A DNA stretch of 64,000 nucleotides from Onthophagus taurus. Its lineage: Eukaryota > Arthropoda > Insecta > Coleoptera > Scarabaeidae. The stretch spans positions 22,389,501 to 22,453,500 of the forward strand of contig NC_091971.1 in NCBI RefSeq assembly GCF_036711975.1, given 5' to 3'. The notes beneath the pieces are model-generated. The model did no database searches. It had not been told where the DNA came from and worked only from the letters and a program-made list of their open reading frames with translations. Shown here piece by piece: positions 23,298 through 34,990 of the stretch; position 1 is the first letter of the stretch, and each line of letters begins with the position of its first letter. A program made the position numbers and the translations under genes.

Positions 23298-24566
23298 TAC
23301 CATTTCAAGTTCAAATTGGCACTAATCAAACTCGAAATGGCATTAAACAAAACCAATTTGGCGACTGTCATAATCAAATTAGCATTAATCAAAATCAAAA
23401 TTAAAATGACATTAATCAATTACAAATTGTCACTGTTAACAAACTATCTACAAAATGCCTTATTTATATATGTACGAAGGCTTTGACGGCCGATATTAAT
23501 TAAACTAAAACTAGACCTAACACTAGCACTATCACAAGAACTAACACTAGACCTAGAACCTTTCTAGACCGACCTAGACCGACCTAGAAATTCTTGGTGT
23601 TGCAAAAAGCACAGTTGAGATGGGTAAAAAATCAAGAAGAAAACCCAAGAGAAGGAAAACATAAAATAAAAATTATAGATGAACATCACAGTTTCTTTGT
23701 ACTTAAAGTTGAAGAAAATCCTAAAATCATACTTAACCTAAGCAATTGCAAGAAACATTACGAAATGAGTTTCAGCTTAATGTAAGCAAGGAGTGTATTC
23801 GACAACGGCTTGATAGCCTCATATTTACATTAAAATAAATACGCTTTGAACCGGTAAGAACCAACATCGTCGAAGTGAAAACAAAAACATCTCAATACAT
23901 AAGAAATTTGCTTGAACTTGAAAGTGAAAACATACCCATAATCTATTTAGATGAAACAATCTTTAATTTCTTTATCTAGCGTAGTCAAGGTCGTTCAAAA
24001 AAGGTGTCATTGTACCTTCATTGAAAAGGCTAACGAGTTTGTTAGGCAATGCTTAAGGATAGCTCAAGATAGCTAATGTTCATTGGCTTTAGTCACTGAT
24101 AATGATTGATAATGCTCCTTGTCATTGTGGAGTTGAACAGGTGTTGATTTCTTCATTATAAATTTGTAAGTCCTTACAGTGCAATGCTAAACCCAATTGA
24201 ACGCGCTTGGTCAATTTTGAAAGCAGGTGTAAAGGCAGATGTGGCGAATGCAGTTATAAATATTTTGGAAGGAAATGCCCGAGAAACAATATTCCCAAAA
24301 TTAATGTAACTAACTGTAACAGGTTTATTTTAGACATGGAAGATGTCACCTTTTGAGTTAACAATATTGCTTACTACCAAGTATAAAATTATGCGTTTAA
24401 AATGTTAATCACGATTCAAAGATTATCTTGTTAAATTATTGAATGTCAATTTGATATTGATTAATGTCATTTTGATTAATGCCAATTTGATTATGACAGT
24501 TGCCAAATTGGTTTTGTTTAATGTCATTTTGAGTTTGATTAGTGCCAATTTGAACTTGAAAAGGTA
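23298..24566 (+). mobile_element. IS630/Tc1-superfamily element with dead transposase
   Basis: TIRs of about 130 bp (TACCATTTCAAGTTCAAATT at the left, complement at the right) are flanked by TA. Between them lie scraps of a DDE transposase: IIYLDET (23938-23958), then after frame breaks MIDNAPCHCG (about 24100) and a MLNPIERAWSILKAGVK segment (24187-24232). These correspond to the first Asp box, the second Asp box and the C-terminal D/E region with the PIE(R) motif. Stops and frameshifts make it non-functional. A ctagaac minisatellite (23500-23592) is nested inside. Confidence 0.75.
23500..23592. repeat. ctagaac minisatellite nested in transposon
   Basis: It starts with ttgacggccgatattaatta and runs through actagacctaacactagcac to ctagaccgacctagaccgac. 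The same junction (a ggccg word, then taattaaactaaaactaga) occurs at 44550-44610 and in inverted form at 58780-58850, so this junction is part of a mobile unit and not random. Confidence 0.6.
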
Positions 24567-25636
24567 TAGAAACAATCGGGGTTAATCGTAAAGAAAACTT
24601 TCAGTTGTCAATGTCAACTTTAATTTTATTATTATATTCGTAATCTTCATAAAATAACCTTTAAAGTGAGTCCAAACATGACGCATTTATCTCAAAAAAC
24701 CAAAAAGTTTGCACTTTCAACTTTTAATTTTGACATATTTGTCAACTTCATACAAAATCCTTTAAAATGAGTCCAAACTCGACATATTTAACTTTAATAT
24801 TAATGGAAATACAATCACTTCCGGTTTGAAACGTCAACGTCAATTTTGACATATTTGTCACCTTCATTAAAAAATCTTTAAAATTAGTTCAAAGATGACG
24901 CACTTATCTCAAAAAAACAAAAAAGTTTGAATAAAAAACATTAAACCTTAAGTTAGCAACAATGAAGAGGGCAATTTAATTTTATAATATTAATACCAAC
25001 CTTAATTTTTTATTATATTTTTGTGACAAATATTAAGATATTTTACAAAAATTAAGAATATGTCAAAATGACATTAACATTTCAAACCGGAAGTTGCTTA
25101 TATCTCGAGTAATATTGGAATTTTTTCACGATGATTACAAATATGTCAAAATTCATTAAAACTTCATTAATATTGAAGATAAATATGTCGTGTTTGTACT
25201 CATTTTGAAGGATTTTTAATGAAGATTACAAATATGTCAAAATTGAGGTTGACATTTTAAACCTGAAGTTAGTTATTATATAATAGAAGTTTTATAACTG
25301 AAGTTTATTTAGTGTTAATCGCTTTTCCGCACTTTCTGTTTATTTTAACGTGTTTTTTGGGTCATTTCACATTGATTTAAAAAAATCGTCGATTTTTAAG
25401 CCACATTATGATTCTTGAATTTTTCCCGAGTTTGTTAATATTTCTTTTGTTAAAAAAGAGCGTTCTTAAATTTTAACCTGTAAACTTGTAACACTTCGTT
25501 CTTAATTTCATTTTACAACTTTTTAAACTTTAATTTTGTAAATTAGTTACTAATAATCTAATTTCGACTTTGATACGTGATCTTTTTAACAAAACAAAAA
25601 GAAATATTAAGAAACTTGTTTGTAAAACTATTTGTA

Positions 25637-25677
25637 GAGTCTCGGAAGATGGCCAAGGACCGAAACTGGTTAGACTT
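25637..25677 (+). ncRNA. Decaying hammerhead-ribozyme-like motif, copy 2
   Basis: Order gagtct, CGGAAGA, T, ggcc...acc, GAA, act..ggt, T, agactt. Helix I still pairs, but the core U is replaced by G (CGGAAGA in place of CTGAAGA) and helix II is weakened. Activity is therefore unlikely. Confidence 0.4.
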
Positions 25678-25824
25678 AAATTCTATATAAAATAAAAAAA
25701 CAGTTTAAAAGTGCAAAATCAAACTATAGATTATTTTCTTCAAAAATTTTTACACAAATCGTCATCATTTTGTCTCTAGTTTTAGTGATTAAATTTATGC
25801 CACGACTTACAGAAACATCCTGCA

Positions 25825-27118
25825 CAGGGTGGTTCAAATTCGATATCCGAATAGGCTAACCCGGAAACTATAAGAGTTAGAAAAAAAATAGTTTACATGT
25901 CATGATCTCGTTTTTCGAGAAACTGGTAATGCCGAAAACCTTAAAACGCTATCGTTTTTTGTGTTTCCCCGAGAGGCCAAAAATGAAAATATCGTAAAAC
26001 CAACAAGTGCAATTATCTTGGTTATTATTATAGGTGGAGTATTATAACTGAGACATTATATGGACACTTTTTTACAGAGAATTTCATGCCGTAGTCAAAA
26101 AAAATTTTTAGGGTTTAGATTTTGAGATATCATGACAATTTTAATTTTTTTAAATGGAAATAACCACTATTTTTTTCTGATTATAAAAATATAGGGAAGT
26201 TTTAGAATAAATTTAAAAATAACCTTTTTTTAAGCGTCGTCAAAGAAATTTAATTTACAGTTTCCTATAAATTATAACTAAAAATTAGAAAAGCATATTT
26301 CTGATATTTGAAACAAATACATTTGTTGAACTATTTAATTTATATTTGTTTTACACAAAAGTTGGAGTAGATTGCATTATTTCACATTTTTATTAATATT
26401 TAATATTATTAAACGACTTAATGAATTATTGATAGATGGCGCTCATATATTTATTTTTTTTTTAATTCAAATAAACAGCAACATTTGTTTGTATTCAAAA
26501 ATGTTGTGAAGTGTCAAATTAAAAATCCTATTTTTTAAGATGGATTACGAAAATTACGAAAAGTTTAACGTGTTAGAATGTTACATATTAGAAAATAAAG
26601 TAAATTTTACATAAATTTTTAGTAGAATAATTTTTAGTTATAGTACCGTAATTTACAGGAAACTGTAAATTTAATTTCTTTGACGACACTAAAAAAAAGT
26701 TTATTTTTAGCTTTATTCTAAAACAGTAAGAAATAGACCTATCTAACCCCATATTTTTGTAATCAGAAAAAAATAACGAATTTAATAAGCGAATTTCCAT
26801 TTAAAAAAACGAAAATTGGCAATATCTCAAAATCTAAAACCGGAAAATTTTTTTGGACTACGTCATGAAATTCTTTGTAAAAATGTGTCCATATAATGTC
26901 TTAGTTATAATACTCCACCTATAATAATAACCAAGATAATTGCACTTGTTGGTTTTAAGATATTTTCAAATTTGGCCTCTAGGGGAAAAACAAAAGATTT
27001 GAGGTTTTCGGCATTAGCAGTTTCTCGAAAAACGAGATCATAACATGTAAGCTACTTTTTTTCTAACTCTTATAGTTTCGGAGATAGCCTATTAGGACAT
27101 CGAATTTGAACCACCCTG
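25825..27118. mobile_element. Palindromic TIR element, 1294 bp
   Basis: The ends are CAGGGTGGTTCAAATTCGAT and its complement, and the inverted arms reach about 450-500 bp each. TA follows the right end and CA precedes the left (probably a mutated TA). Near the centre (26540-26608) a short frame reads MDYENYEKFN, very like MNFENYEKCN at 38829 beside another CAGGGTG-type end (38265). Such starts resemble the DUF4817-type N-terminus of insect CAGGGTG transposons, as far as I recall. The rest of the protein is gone. Confidence 0.75.
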
Positions 27119-27324
27119 TACAATCGTAAAACTAAAAATTCTGTGTTTGTGATAGCTGTCATCAGTGGTCTGTGATAAAAATAGACAGGCACCAAACAAT
27201 TTTCAATAGTTTGAGTCTGTCTATTTTGAGAAGTCTTATATTTTTAGAGAGATGAAAACAAAAATCCCGTTTTTCTCAACATTATTCATTTGTCGCTTAG
27301 TCAAGTGATGCATAAGGCAGTGCA

Positions 27325-28230
27325 ATTGTTATTCAACCCAAATGTTTCTAGTTCTAGTATTAGCTCTTATTTTAGCTGTTACTTAGTGTTAGATTGCTGT
27401 ATATCTTTATTGAACTAGAGCTGACACTAGCACTACACCTAACACTAGACTTACGATTAGATCTAGAAACATTCTGGTTTAGCCGTTTTAAGACACGCAA
27501 GACTAAACCCGAATGTTTCTAGTTCTAGGTCTAGTATTAATTCTAATCCTAGTGTTAGCTTTAGATTTAGTTGTTCTTCAGCTTTTGATAGTTGTATATT
27601 GTTCAATGAACTAAAACTAAAACTAACACTAGACTTAGAACTAGAAAGTTTTCGGTTTAGCCGTGCGAAAACTTTCTAGTTCTAAGTCTAGTGTTAGTTC
27701 TAGTTTGAATTGTTATTCAGTCTAGATTGTTATATATCTTTATTGAATTAAAAGTAGAACTAACACTAGTTCTAGAGCTAGAAACATTCTGGTTTAGCCA
27801 AACGTCTCTTAAGACGGCTAAAGCCGTATGATTCTAGTTCTAGGTCTTGTGCTAGTTCTAGTGATAGTCCTAGTGTAAAACTAGAACTAACACTAGACCA
27901 AGAACTAGAAATATTCGGGTTTAGCCGTACGTCTCGTAAGACGGCTAAATCCGAATGTTTCTAGTTCTAGGTCTTGTGCTAGTTCTAGTGATAGTCCTAG
28001 TGTAAAACTAGAACTAACACTAGACCAAGAACTAGAAATATTCGGGTTTAGCCGTACGTCTCGTAAGACGGCTAAATCCGAATGTTTCTAGTTCTAGATC
28101 TAGTGTTAGTTCTAATGATAGTGTCAGTTCTAGTTTTAGTTATTAATCAGCGTTAGATTGTTGTATATTTTTCATTAAACTAGAACTAACACAAGACCCA
28201 GAAAGTTTCGGGTTTAATCGCGCGTCTTCA
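27325..28230. repeat. Tandem block of fold-back ctagaac minisatellite units
   Basis: Five to six hairpin units each begin with a ctaaacccgaatgtttctag-like end and finish with its complement. Between the arms lie permutations of the agttctag and agtgtta words. Two adjacent units (about 27818-27945 and 27945-28072) are nearly identical at a 127-bp period. The arms of each unit are complementary, so transcripts would form long stems. Confidence 0.9.
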
Positions 28231-29748
28231 GACGCAAAGAAATTTTCACATAACGGATTTTTGGCTATAACGGACACTCCCTTCCCCGTATTAATTCGTT
28301 ATATCGAGGGTTTGTAATATTATAATAAGAATTTTATTTAAAAAAGTGACCTAAAAATGTTTTGCCAAGAATTATTTTGTAAAGTATCAAAAAAATATGA
28401 CTAGAAATTTGTAGTATCATTTTGACATATTTATGTTACATATAAGTGTTGGCAGATACTTTCGAGATCATAAAGTTGTTTTCAATGTTGTGTGTTTGGA
28501 AATTTTGGCATTGTTTATGTTTCAAAAGAGAAATGTTTTTTAATGTTCTTTTAACTTTTATACTTATGCAGTAAATAACCATTTATCAAAACAGAAAAAG
28601 ATAATATAGACTCGTTCAATTAGCACATAAATTGATATTAGTGTGTATTAATATTAAATGATCCCATACTTAGTTTAATTAGCATCAAAATACAAAACAC
28701 AAAAAAATCATTTCTTTATGTATTCTTTGTGATTTATTTATTAGTTCGGGTGATGTCATGTGAGATTTTTGTTTATAAAACCACTTGGCAGTGGCGGAGA
28801 GAAATAGATAGAATATTATTAAAGGGGGCTTAGAAACAATCAGAAGTTTCCAAACAATTGTTAAAAAGAAATTTAATCTGCCGGTTTCATTGAAACGATT
28901 GGACGATTACAAAACGAACTCGTGACTCTCTAACGTGTTTATAAAATAAAAATATTTGCGGTGATTTCAGGTTATGTCAAGGTTGTGTGGATTGGGTAAA
29001 AATAAAACGGATTATGTTGGTGGTATCACTTACCGTACGTTATCCTGATGCTTGTAGGTTCGTTTTCGCGACAGGAACAGCCTGTTAAGTAATGCCATAA
29101 GAGCGAATCACGAAAACATTCGGCCAGCATTTAAAAAACGAAAAGAACAGGAAAAACGACCTCTTTTCTTTAATAAAATTGGGGCGAAAAAAAGTCGGAA
29201 CTCCGGGAGATCGCGACCGCCTTTGCCAGGAAATTTGTCACTGTACCGTTCGGTTGTAAATACACGGTCGGTCACGTGCTTCGCGTGGTCATATGATTTG
29301 CTCGGGTCAGTTGTTTGGACAGTGGCACAAAAACTTTTTCCGCAGGAAGCGTGTGCAAGAACCCCCTGGCCCCTCAACAATCTTTTGTTTACTTCTTACT
29401 GGTGACATCTAACAAGATTATACTTCACTAATAAATAAAATTATAGGCATAGGCAACCAAATATACTCCTTAGCAAAGTGAACTGAATATCTAAATGTCA
29501 ATAAATTATTATCTTTTTTATTATAAATAAATTAACTAATGCCGAAATTCGGCTGTTGGTCCGAGCAGCAAGAAAACCCGATCGAAAATATTATTTTGCT
29601 GTTAGCAATTAGCTAGCTTTATGAAAGTTGTCATATGATTATAATAATTATAAAACCTTATCGGTTTTTTCGAAACAATCGCCGAATAAACTGTAGTATT
29701 ATGGCGACATCTAGCGGTAGAATTGTATAACGCTCACGTGTTAACGAG
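28231..29748. other. No gene recognised; GC-rich island at 29040-29400
   Basis: Near 28245-28320, ataacggatttttggctataacgg and ttcgttatatcgagggttt look like the end of a Tigger-type element without its partner. The segment 29040-29400 is GC/CpG-rich, open in several frames on both strands, and holds a CACGTG E-box at about 29273. It could be a promoter or unmethylated island, but no exon is supported. Confidence 0.35.
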
Positions 29749-31139
29749 TGCAACGACACCTATGCGAAGTTAGCCCCCAATTAGATAGGATTTTACATGT
29801 ATAGTATTTTGATTATAACAAGAGAACCAGTCAACCGATTTCGATAAACAATGTCTCATTCGAAAGCTTAATCTTTGGCCAATACGGAAGTGAAAATGTC
29901 CGATTCGAAATCTCTCTCGAATTCCACTAAAACGCCAAAATAATGCGAAGGTACACAAAAATGACCTTTTTTAAGTGGTGATAACTCGTAAACGATGTAC
30001 TCAATGATCAAGATCTATACGTCATTCGATTCGTCGTAGTTTCTTCTATCGAAATCACAAAATGCCCGATTTCAATTCTCTCCCGTTAACCTTGTACAGC
30101 CCTCGGAATGACACCGTGTTCCGGGTGGCTCCTTGTTTATGCAAATGTGAACGCCCGAAAGTCTAGCCCCCAATATAAAAAAATTAATTTAAACTAAATC
30201 GACTATAATTAGAGAACAGTTTGCGGATTTTAATGTTTTATATCTCAATCGAAAGTTTATGCCTGGCTAAATGCCCGATTCGAAATATTTAAGGATTTTG
30301 ATTAAAACATAAAAAACGAATTAATCAAACACATCAATTATCTCCTTAACTAATTGACCAATTTTAGTCATGAACATCTTGATCAAAAGTATGATCTACA
30401 ATGAACGCGAAGGTGGAAATGCCCGATTTCAAAATTAACTAATTATTTGCGTACGGCTATTGAAAATACCCCGCGAATCTGCCGACTGGAAGTCTAGCCC
30501 TCAATAAGAAAAAATTAATTTTGATTACATTCACTATAACTAAAGAACGCTTTAACGGATTTTAATGTTTTATATATCAAATGAAAACCTTGCGTCTGGC
30601 TGAATGTAGAAACATTCACAAATGTTATAAACATTAAATTAAATAGGTGTATACACGCATAACGTTGTATTACATGAAACTGTAAGTGCATTTTTCTCGA
30701 AACATCCTTTTTACATCTGGTTAACACGATTCCTAAAAAACTACTCATTCGATTGACTTGAAATTTGAACTGCACTTTCAAATAGCATCTTTCTATCGTA
30801 TGATCTACAGAGAAACTGATACGATATATACATGATTTCTTTTTGAGGTAAACTTATCGATTTGAAGAACAAAATCGATTATCTTAATTTGACTAGGCGC
30901 CATTTTGCCAATAAAATTTTTTTTGCTTAGTTCTAGTTCAAACGATAATCACAAGTACATATATAGAAAAGAACATAATTTGATTTTTGAGTTTCAGATC
31001 ATTTCAAGGATAGATATTGTGTCAACCAGCACCTTAGACAATCCACGTACCAACTTGGTGGAGGGATAATTTAAAGATTATTTTCTATAAACAATTCTTT
31101 TTAAATAAGTAAATACATCATGAAAACATATGCAAAAGA

Positions 31140-32390
31140 TTAAATTGAAATACCACATAATTTGGTAGCAAAAAATTCCCAAAGAAATCATTTTATTTGA
31201 TACAAAAAAAGAGACTCTCCCATTAAAAAGTTTAAATTATACTGGTATTATTTGGAGTGGTTTACACTCAATTTCAAATTATTTCATGTTTTGACAATGT
31301 TGATAATTAAAGCTTTATAATTTTTCAAGCACAAAATGCAAAAACTTATTGAATAGTACCGTTTTTCAAGCACAAATCCAGTGAATCGCGAATTTTCCCG
31401 ATATGTTTTGGTCAATTAATAAAATTGAAAACGACTCGCCGAATGGATGTTGTTTCCCTTGGATTTTACTTCGAAGCTCAGCTGGAAAAAAAAGATAAAT
31501 TAATTTATTGTGACAAAAAAAAAGAATTAATACGATACCTTCACATCCTTCAACATCCATAAAATAGCAATCCCATGATGTCCTATATCACATCACTAAT
31601 ATCACCTAACACTTAGCATAACTATAGCACGCATTTATCACTTAATTCAAGTAATAAGTTTTATTTTTCTAAACTACTTTATCACCCTTAAATGCCCGCA
31701 TATCAACTAAAATGCGTTATTAGCGAATCAACTTCCAAACATCCCCTACCACATAATTTGGTAGCAAAAAATTCCCAAAGAAATCATTTTATTTGATACA
31801 AAAAAAAGAGACTCCCCATTAAAAAGTTTGAATTAGATTATACTAGTATTATTTGGAGTGGTTTACACTCAATTTCAAATTATTTCATGTTGTGACAATG
31901 TTGATAATTAAACCTTTATAATTTTTCAAGTACAAAATGCAAAAATTTATTGAATGGTACCGTTTTTCAAGCACAAATCCAAGGAGTAGCGTTCAAACGG
32001 TTTTTATCTCTAAAAATTATAAAGTTCAAATCGCGAATTTTCCCGATATGTTTTGATCAATTAATAAAATTGAAAACGACTCACCGAATGGATGTTGTTT
32101 TCCTTGGATTTTACTTCGAAGCTCAGCTGGAAAGAAAAGATAAACTAATTTATTGTGACAAAAAAAAATGAATTAATACGATACCTTTTAACATCCATAA
32201 AATAGCAATCCCATGATGTCCTATATCACATCACTAATATCACCTAACACTTAGCATAACTATAGCACGCATTTATCACTTAATTCAAGTAATAAGTTTT
32301 ATTTTTCTAAACTACTTTATCACCCTTAAATGCCCGCACATCAACTAAAATGCGTTATTAGCGAATCAACTTCCAAACATCCCCTCCTTA
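31140..32390. repeat. Direct duplication of about 600 bp inside the fold-back
   Basis: The segment starting accacataatttggtagcaa occurs at 31153 and again at 31749, differing by few substitutions and small indels. A third, inverted copy occupies 33240-33910. On the minus strand each copy has an exon-like piece (ccag/ctgagcttcgaag.. to ccattcgg/ygag). This may be a captured host fragment, but I cannot name it. Confidence 0.8.
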
Positions 32391-34990
32391 ATTTATTGTG
32401 GGAAGAAGGAATACTGGAGGTGAATAAACAAAAATCTAAAGACGACGGGCCGAAGCGGTTTTAAATCGTTTTTTGGTTTTAAAACTCAACCTTTCAATAA
32501 AAAAATTACTCGTTTTCTCGAAACATTTCAAATAAAACTTACGTCATTTTACTAAAATAAAACGCACTAATCGAATTTCAATGTCCTGCAAAAGAAAGTC
32601 TATCCCCCAATATAAAAAAATTAATTTAAACTAAATCGACTATAATTCGAGAACGGTTTGACGGATTTTAATGTTTATATCTCAATTAAAAGTATGTGTC
32701 TGGCTGAATGCGGTTGTCGAAATGCCCGATTCTAAATATTTAGGGATTTTGATTAAAACACAAAAAAACGAATTAATCAAACACATCAATTATCTCCTTA
32801 ACTAATTGACCAATTTTAGTCATCAACATCTCAATCGAAAGTAAGATCTACAATGAATGCGAAGCTGGAAATGCTCGATTTCAAAATTTACTAATTACCT
32901 GCGTACGGCAATTGAAATGACCAACTGGAAGTCTAGCCCCCAAACTTTCGATTGAGATATAAAACATTAAAATCCGTCAAACCGTTCTCTAATTATAGTC
33001 GATTTAGTTTAAATTATCTTTTTTATATTGGGGGCTAGACTTTCTTTTGCAGGAAGTGTTAAACATTGAAGTTCGATTAGTGCGTTTTATTTTAGTAAAA
33101 TGATGTAAGTTTTATTTGAAATGTTTCGAGAAAACGAGTAATTTTTTATTGAAAGGTTGAGTTTTAAAATCAAAAAACGATTTAAAACCGCTTCGGCCCG
33201 TCGTCTTTAAATTTTTTATTTATTCACCTCCAGTATTCCTTCTTCCCACAATAAATTAAGGAGGGGATGTTTGGAAGTTGATTCGCTAATAACGCATTTT
33301 AGTTGATATGCGGGCATTTAAGGGTGATAAAGTAGTTTAGAAAAATAAAACTTTTTACATAAATTAAGTGATAAATGCGTGCTATATTTATGCTAAGTGT
33401 TAGGTGATATTAGTGATGTGATATAGGACATCATGGGATTGCCATTTTATGGATGTTGAAGGATGTGAAGGTATCCTATTAATTCTTTTTTTTTTGTCAC
33501 AATAAATTAATTTATCTTTTCTTTCCAGCTGTGCTTCGAAGTAAAATCCAAGGGAAACAACATCCATTCGGTGAGTGGTTTTTAATTTTATTAATTGACC
33601 AAAACATATCGGGAAAATTCGCGATTTGAACGGTGTAATTTTTCCAGATAAAAACCGTTTCGACGCTACTCACTGGATTTGTGCTTGAAAAACGGTACTA
33701 TTCAATAAATTTTTGCATTTTGTGCTTGAAAAATTATAAAGGTCTAATTATCAACATTGTCAAAACATAAAATAATTTGAAATTGAGCGTAAACCACTCC
33801 AAATAATACTAGTATAATCTAATTCAAACTTTTTAATGGGGGAGTCTTTCTTTTTGTATCAAATAAAATGATTTTATTGGGAATTTTTTGCTACCAAATT
33901 ATGTGGTATTTCAATTTAATCTTTTGCATATGTTTTCATGATATATTTACTTATTTAAAAAGAATTGTTTATAGAAAATAATCTTTACATTGTCCCTCAA
34001 CCAAGTTGGTACGTGGATTGTCTAAGTTGCTGGTTGATACAATAACTATTCCTGAAATAATCTGAAACTCAACAATCAAATGATGTTCTTTTCTATATAT
34101 GTACTTGTGATTATCGTTTGAACTAGAACTAAGCAAAAAAATATTATTGGCAAAATGGCGCCTAGTCAAATTAAGATAATCGATTTTGTTAATCCTTAAA
34201 TATTTCGAATAGGGCATTTCGACAACCGCATTCGGCCAGGCGAAAGCTATCGATTGAGATATAAAACATTAAAATCCGTCAAACCGTTCTCTAATTATAA
34301 TCGATTTAGTTTAAATTAATTTTTTCATATTGGGGGCTAGATTTTCGGGCGTTCATACGTGCATAAACAACGAGCCGAACACGGTGTCATTCCGAGGGCT
34401 GCATAAGGTTAACGGGAGAGAATTGAAATCGGGCATTTTGTGATTTCGATAGAAGAAACTACAACGAATGGAATGACGTATAGAGCTTGATCATCGGGTA
34501 CATCGTTTACGAGTTATTACCACTTAAAAAAGGTCATTTTTGTGTATCTTTGCATTATTTTGGCGTTTTAGCGGAATTCGAGAGAGATTTCGAATCGGGC
34601 ATTTCCACTTTGGTATTGGTCAAGGATTGAGCTTTCGAATGAGACATTGTTTATCGAAATCGGGTGACTGGTTCTCTTGTTATAATCAAAATACTATACA
34701 TGTAAAATCCTATCTAATTGGGGGCTAGAAAAATTGGGGGCTAACTTCGCATAGGTGACTTCCAGGCAGTAAAGTCACCGGAGTCGTTTAAACAATCGTA
34801 TGTACTTAATTAGCAAATTTAGGGATCGGGAATTTCCATTTTCGCATTCACCATGGATCATACTTTCGATGGAGATGTTGACGACTAAAATTAGTCAAAT
34901 AATAAAGGAGATAATTGACTTATTTGATTAATTAATTTTTTGTGTTTTATTCAAAATCCTTAAATATTTCGAATCGGGCATTTTGACATA

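Larger units (their letters stand above)
24590..27325 (-). repeat. Repeat family X, copy 2 (inverted), interrupted
   Basis: This is the reverse-complement counterpart of 11915-13260. It runs from the aactgaaag junction (24596) through the aaaccggaagt subrepeats to the end sequence gtcgcttagtcaagtgatgc (about 27295). The palindromic element at 25825-27118 is inserted in it. Without the insert the copy is about 1.44 kb. Copies 1 and 2 lie about 11 kb apart in opposite orientation, so the interval could fold or invert by recombination. Confidence 0.75.

Noticed and set aside
29108-29405. Opposed ORFs on both strands in the GC-rich island
   Set aside because: Open frames are expected by chance in GC-rich DNA. 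There are no motifs or splice context.
29770-29958. 62-codon ORF repeated at 34540-34728
   Set aside because: The two are the same arm of the fold-back element read in opposite orientations. No protein family is recognised.
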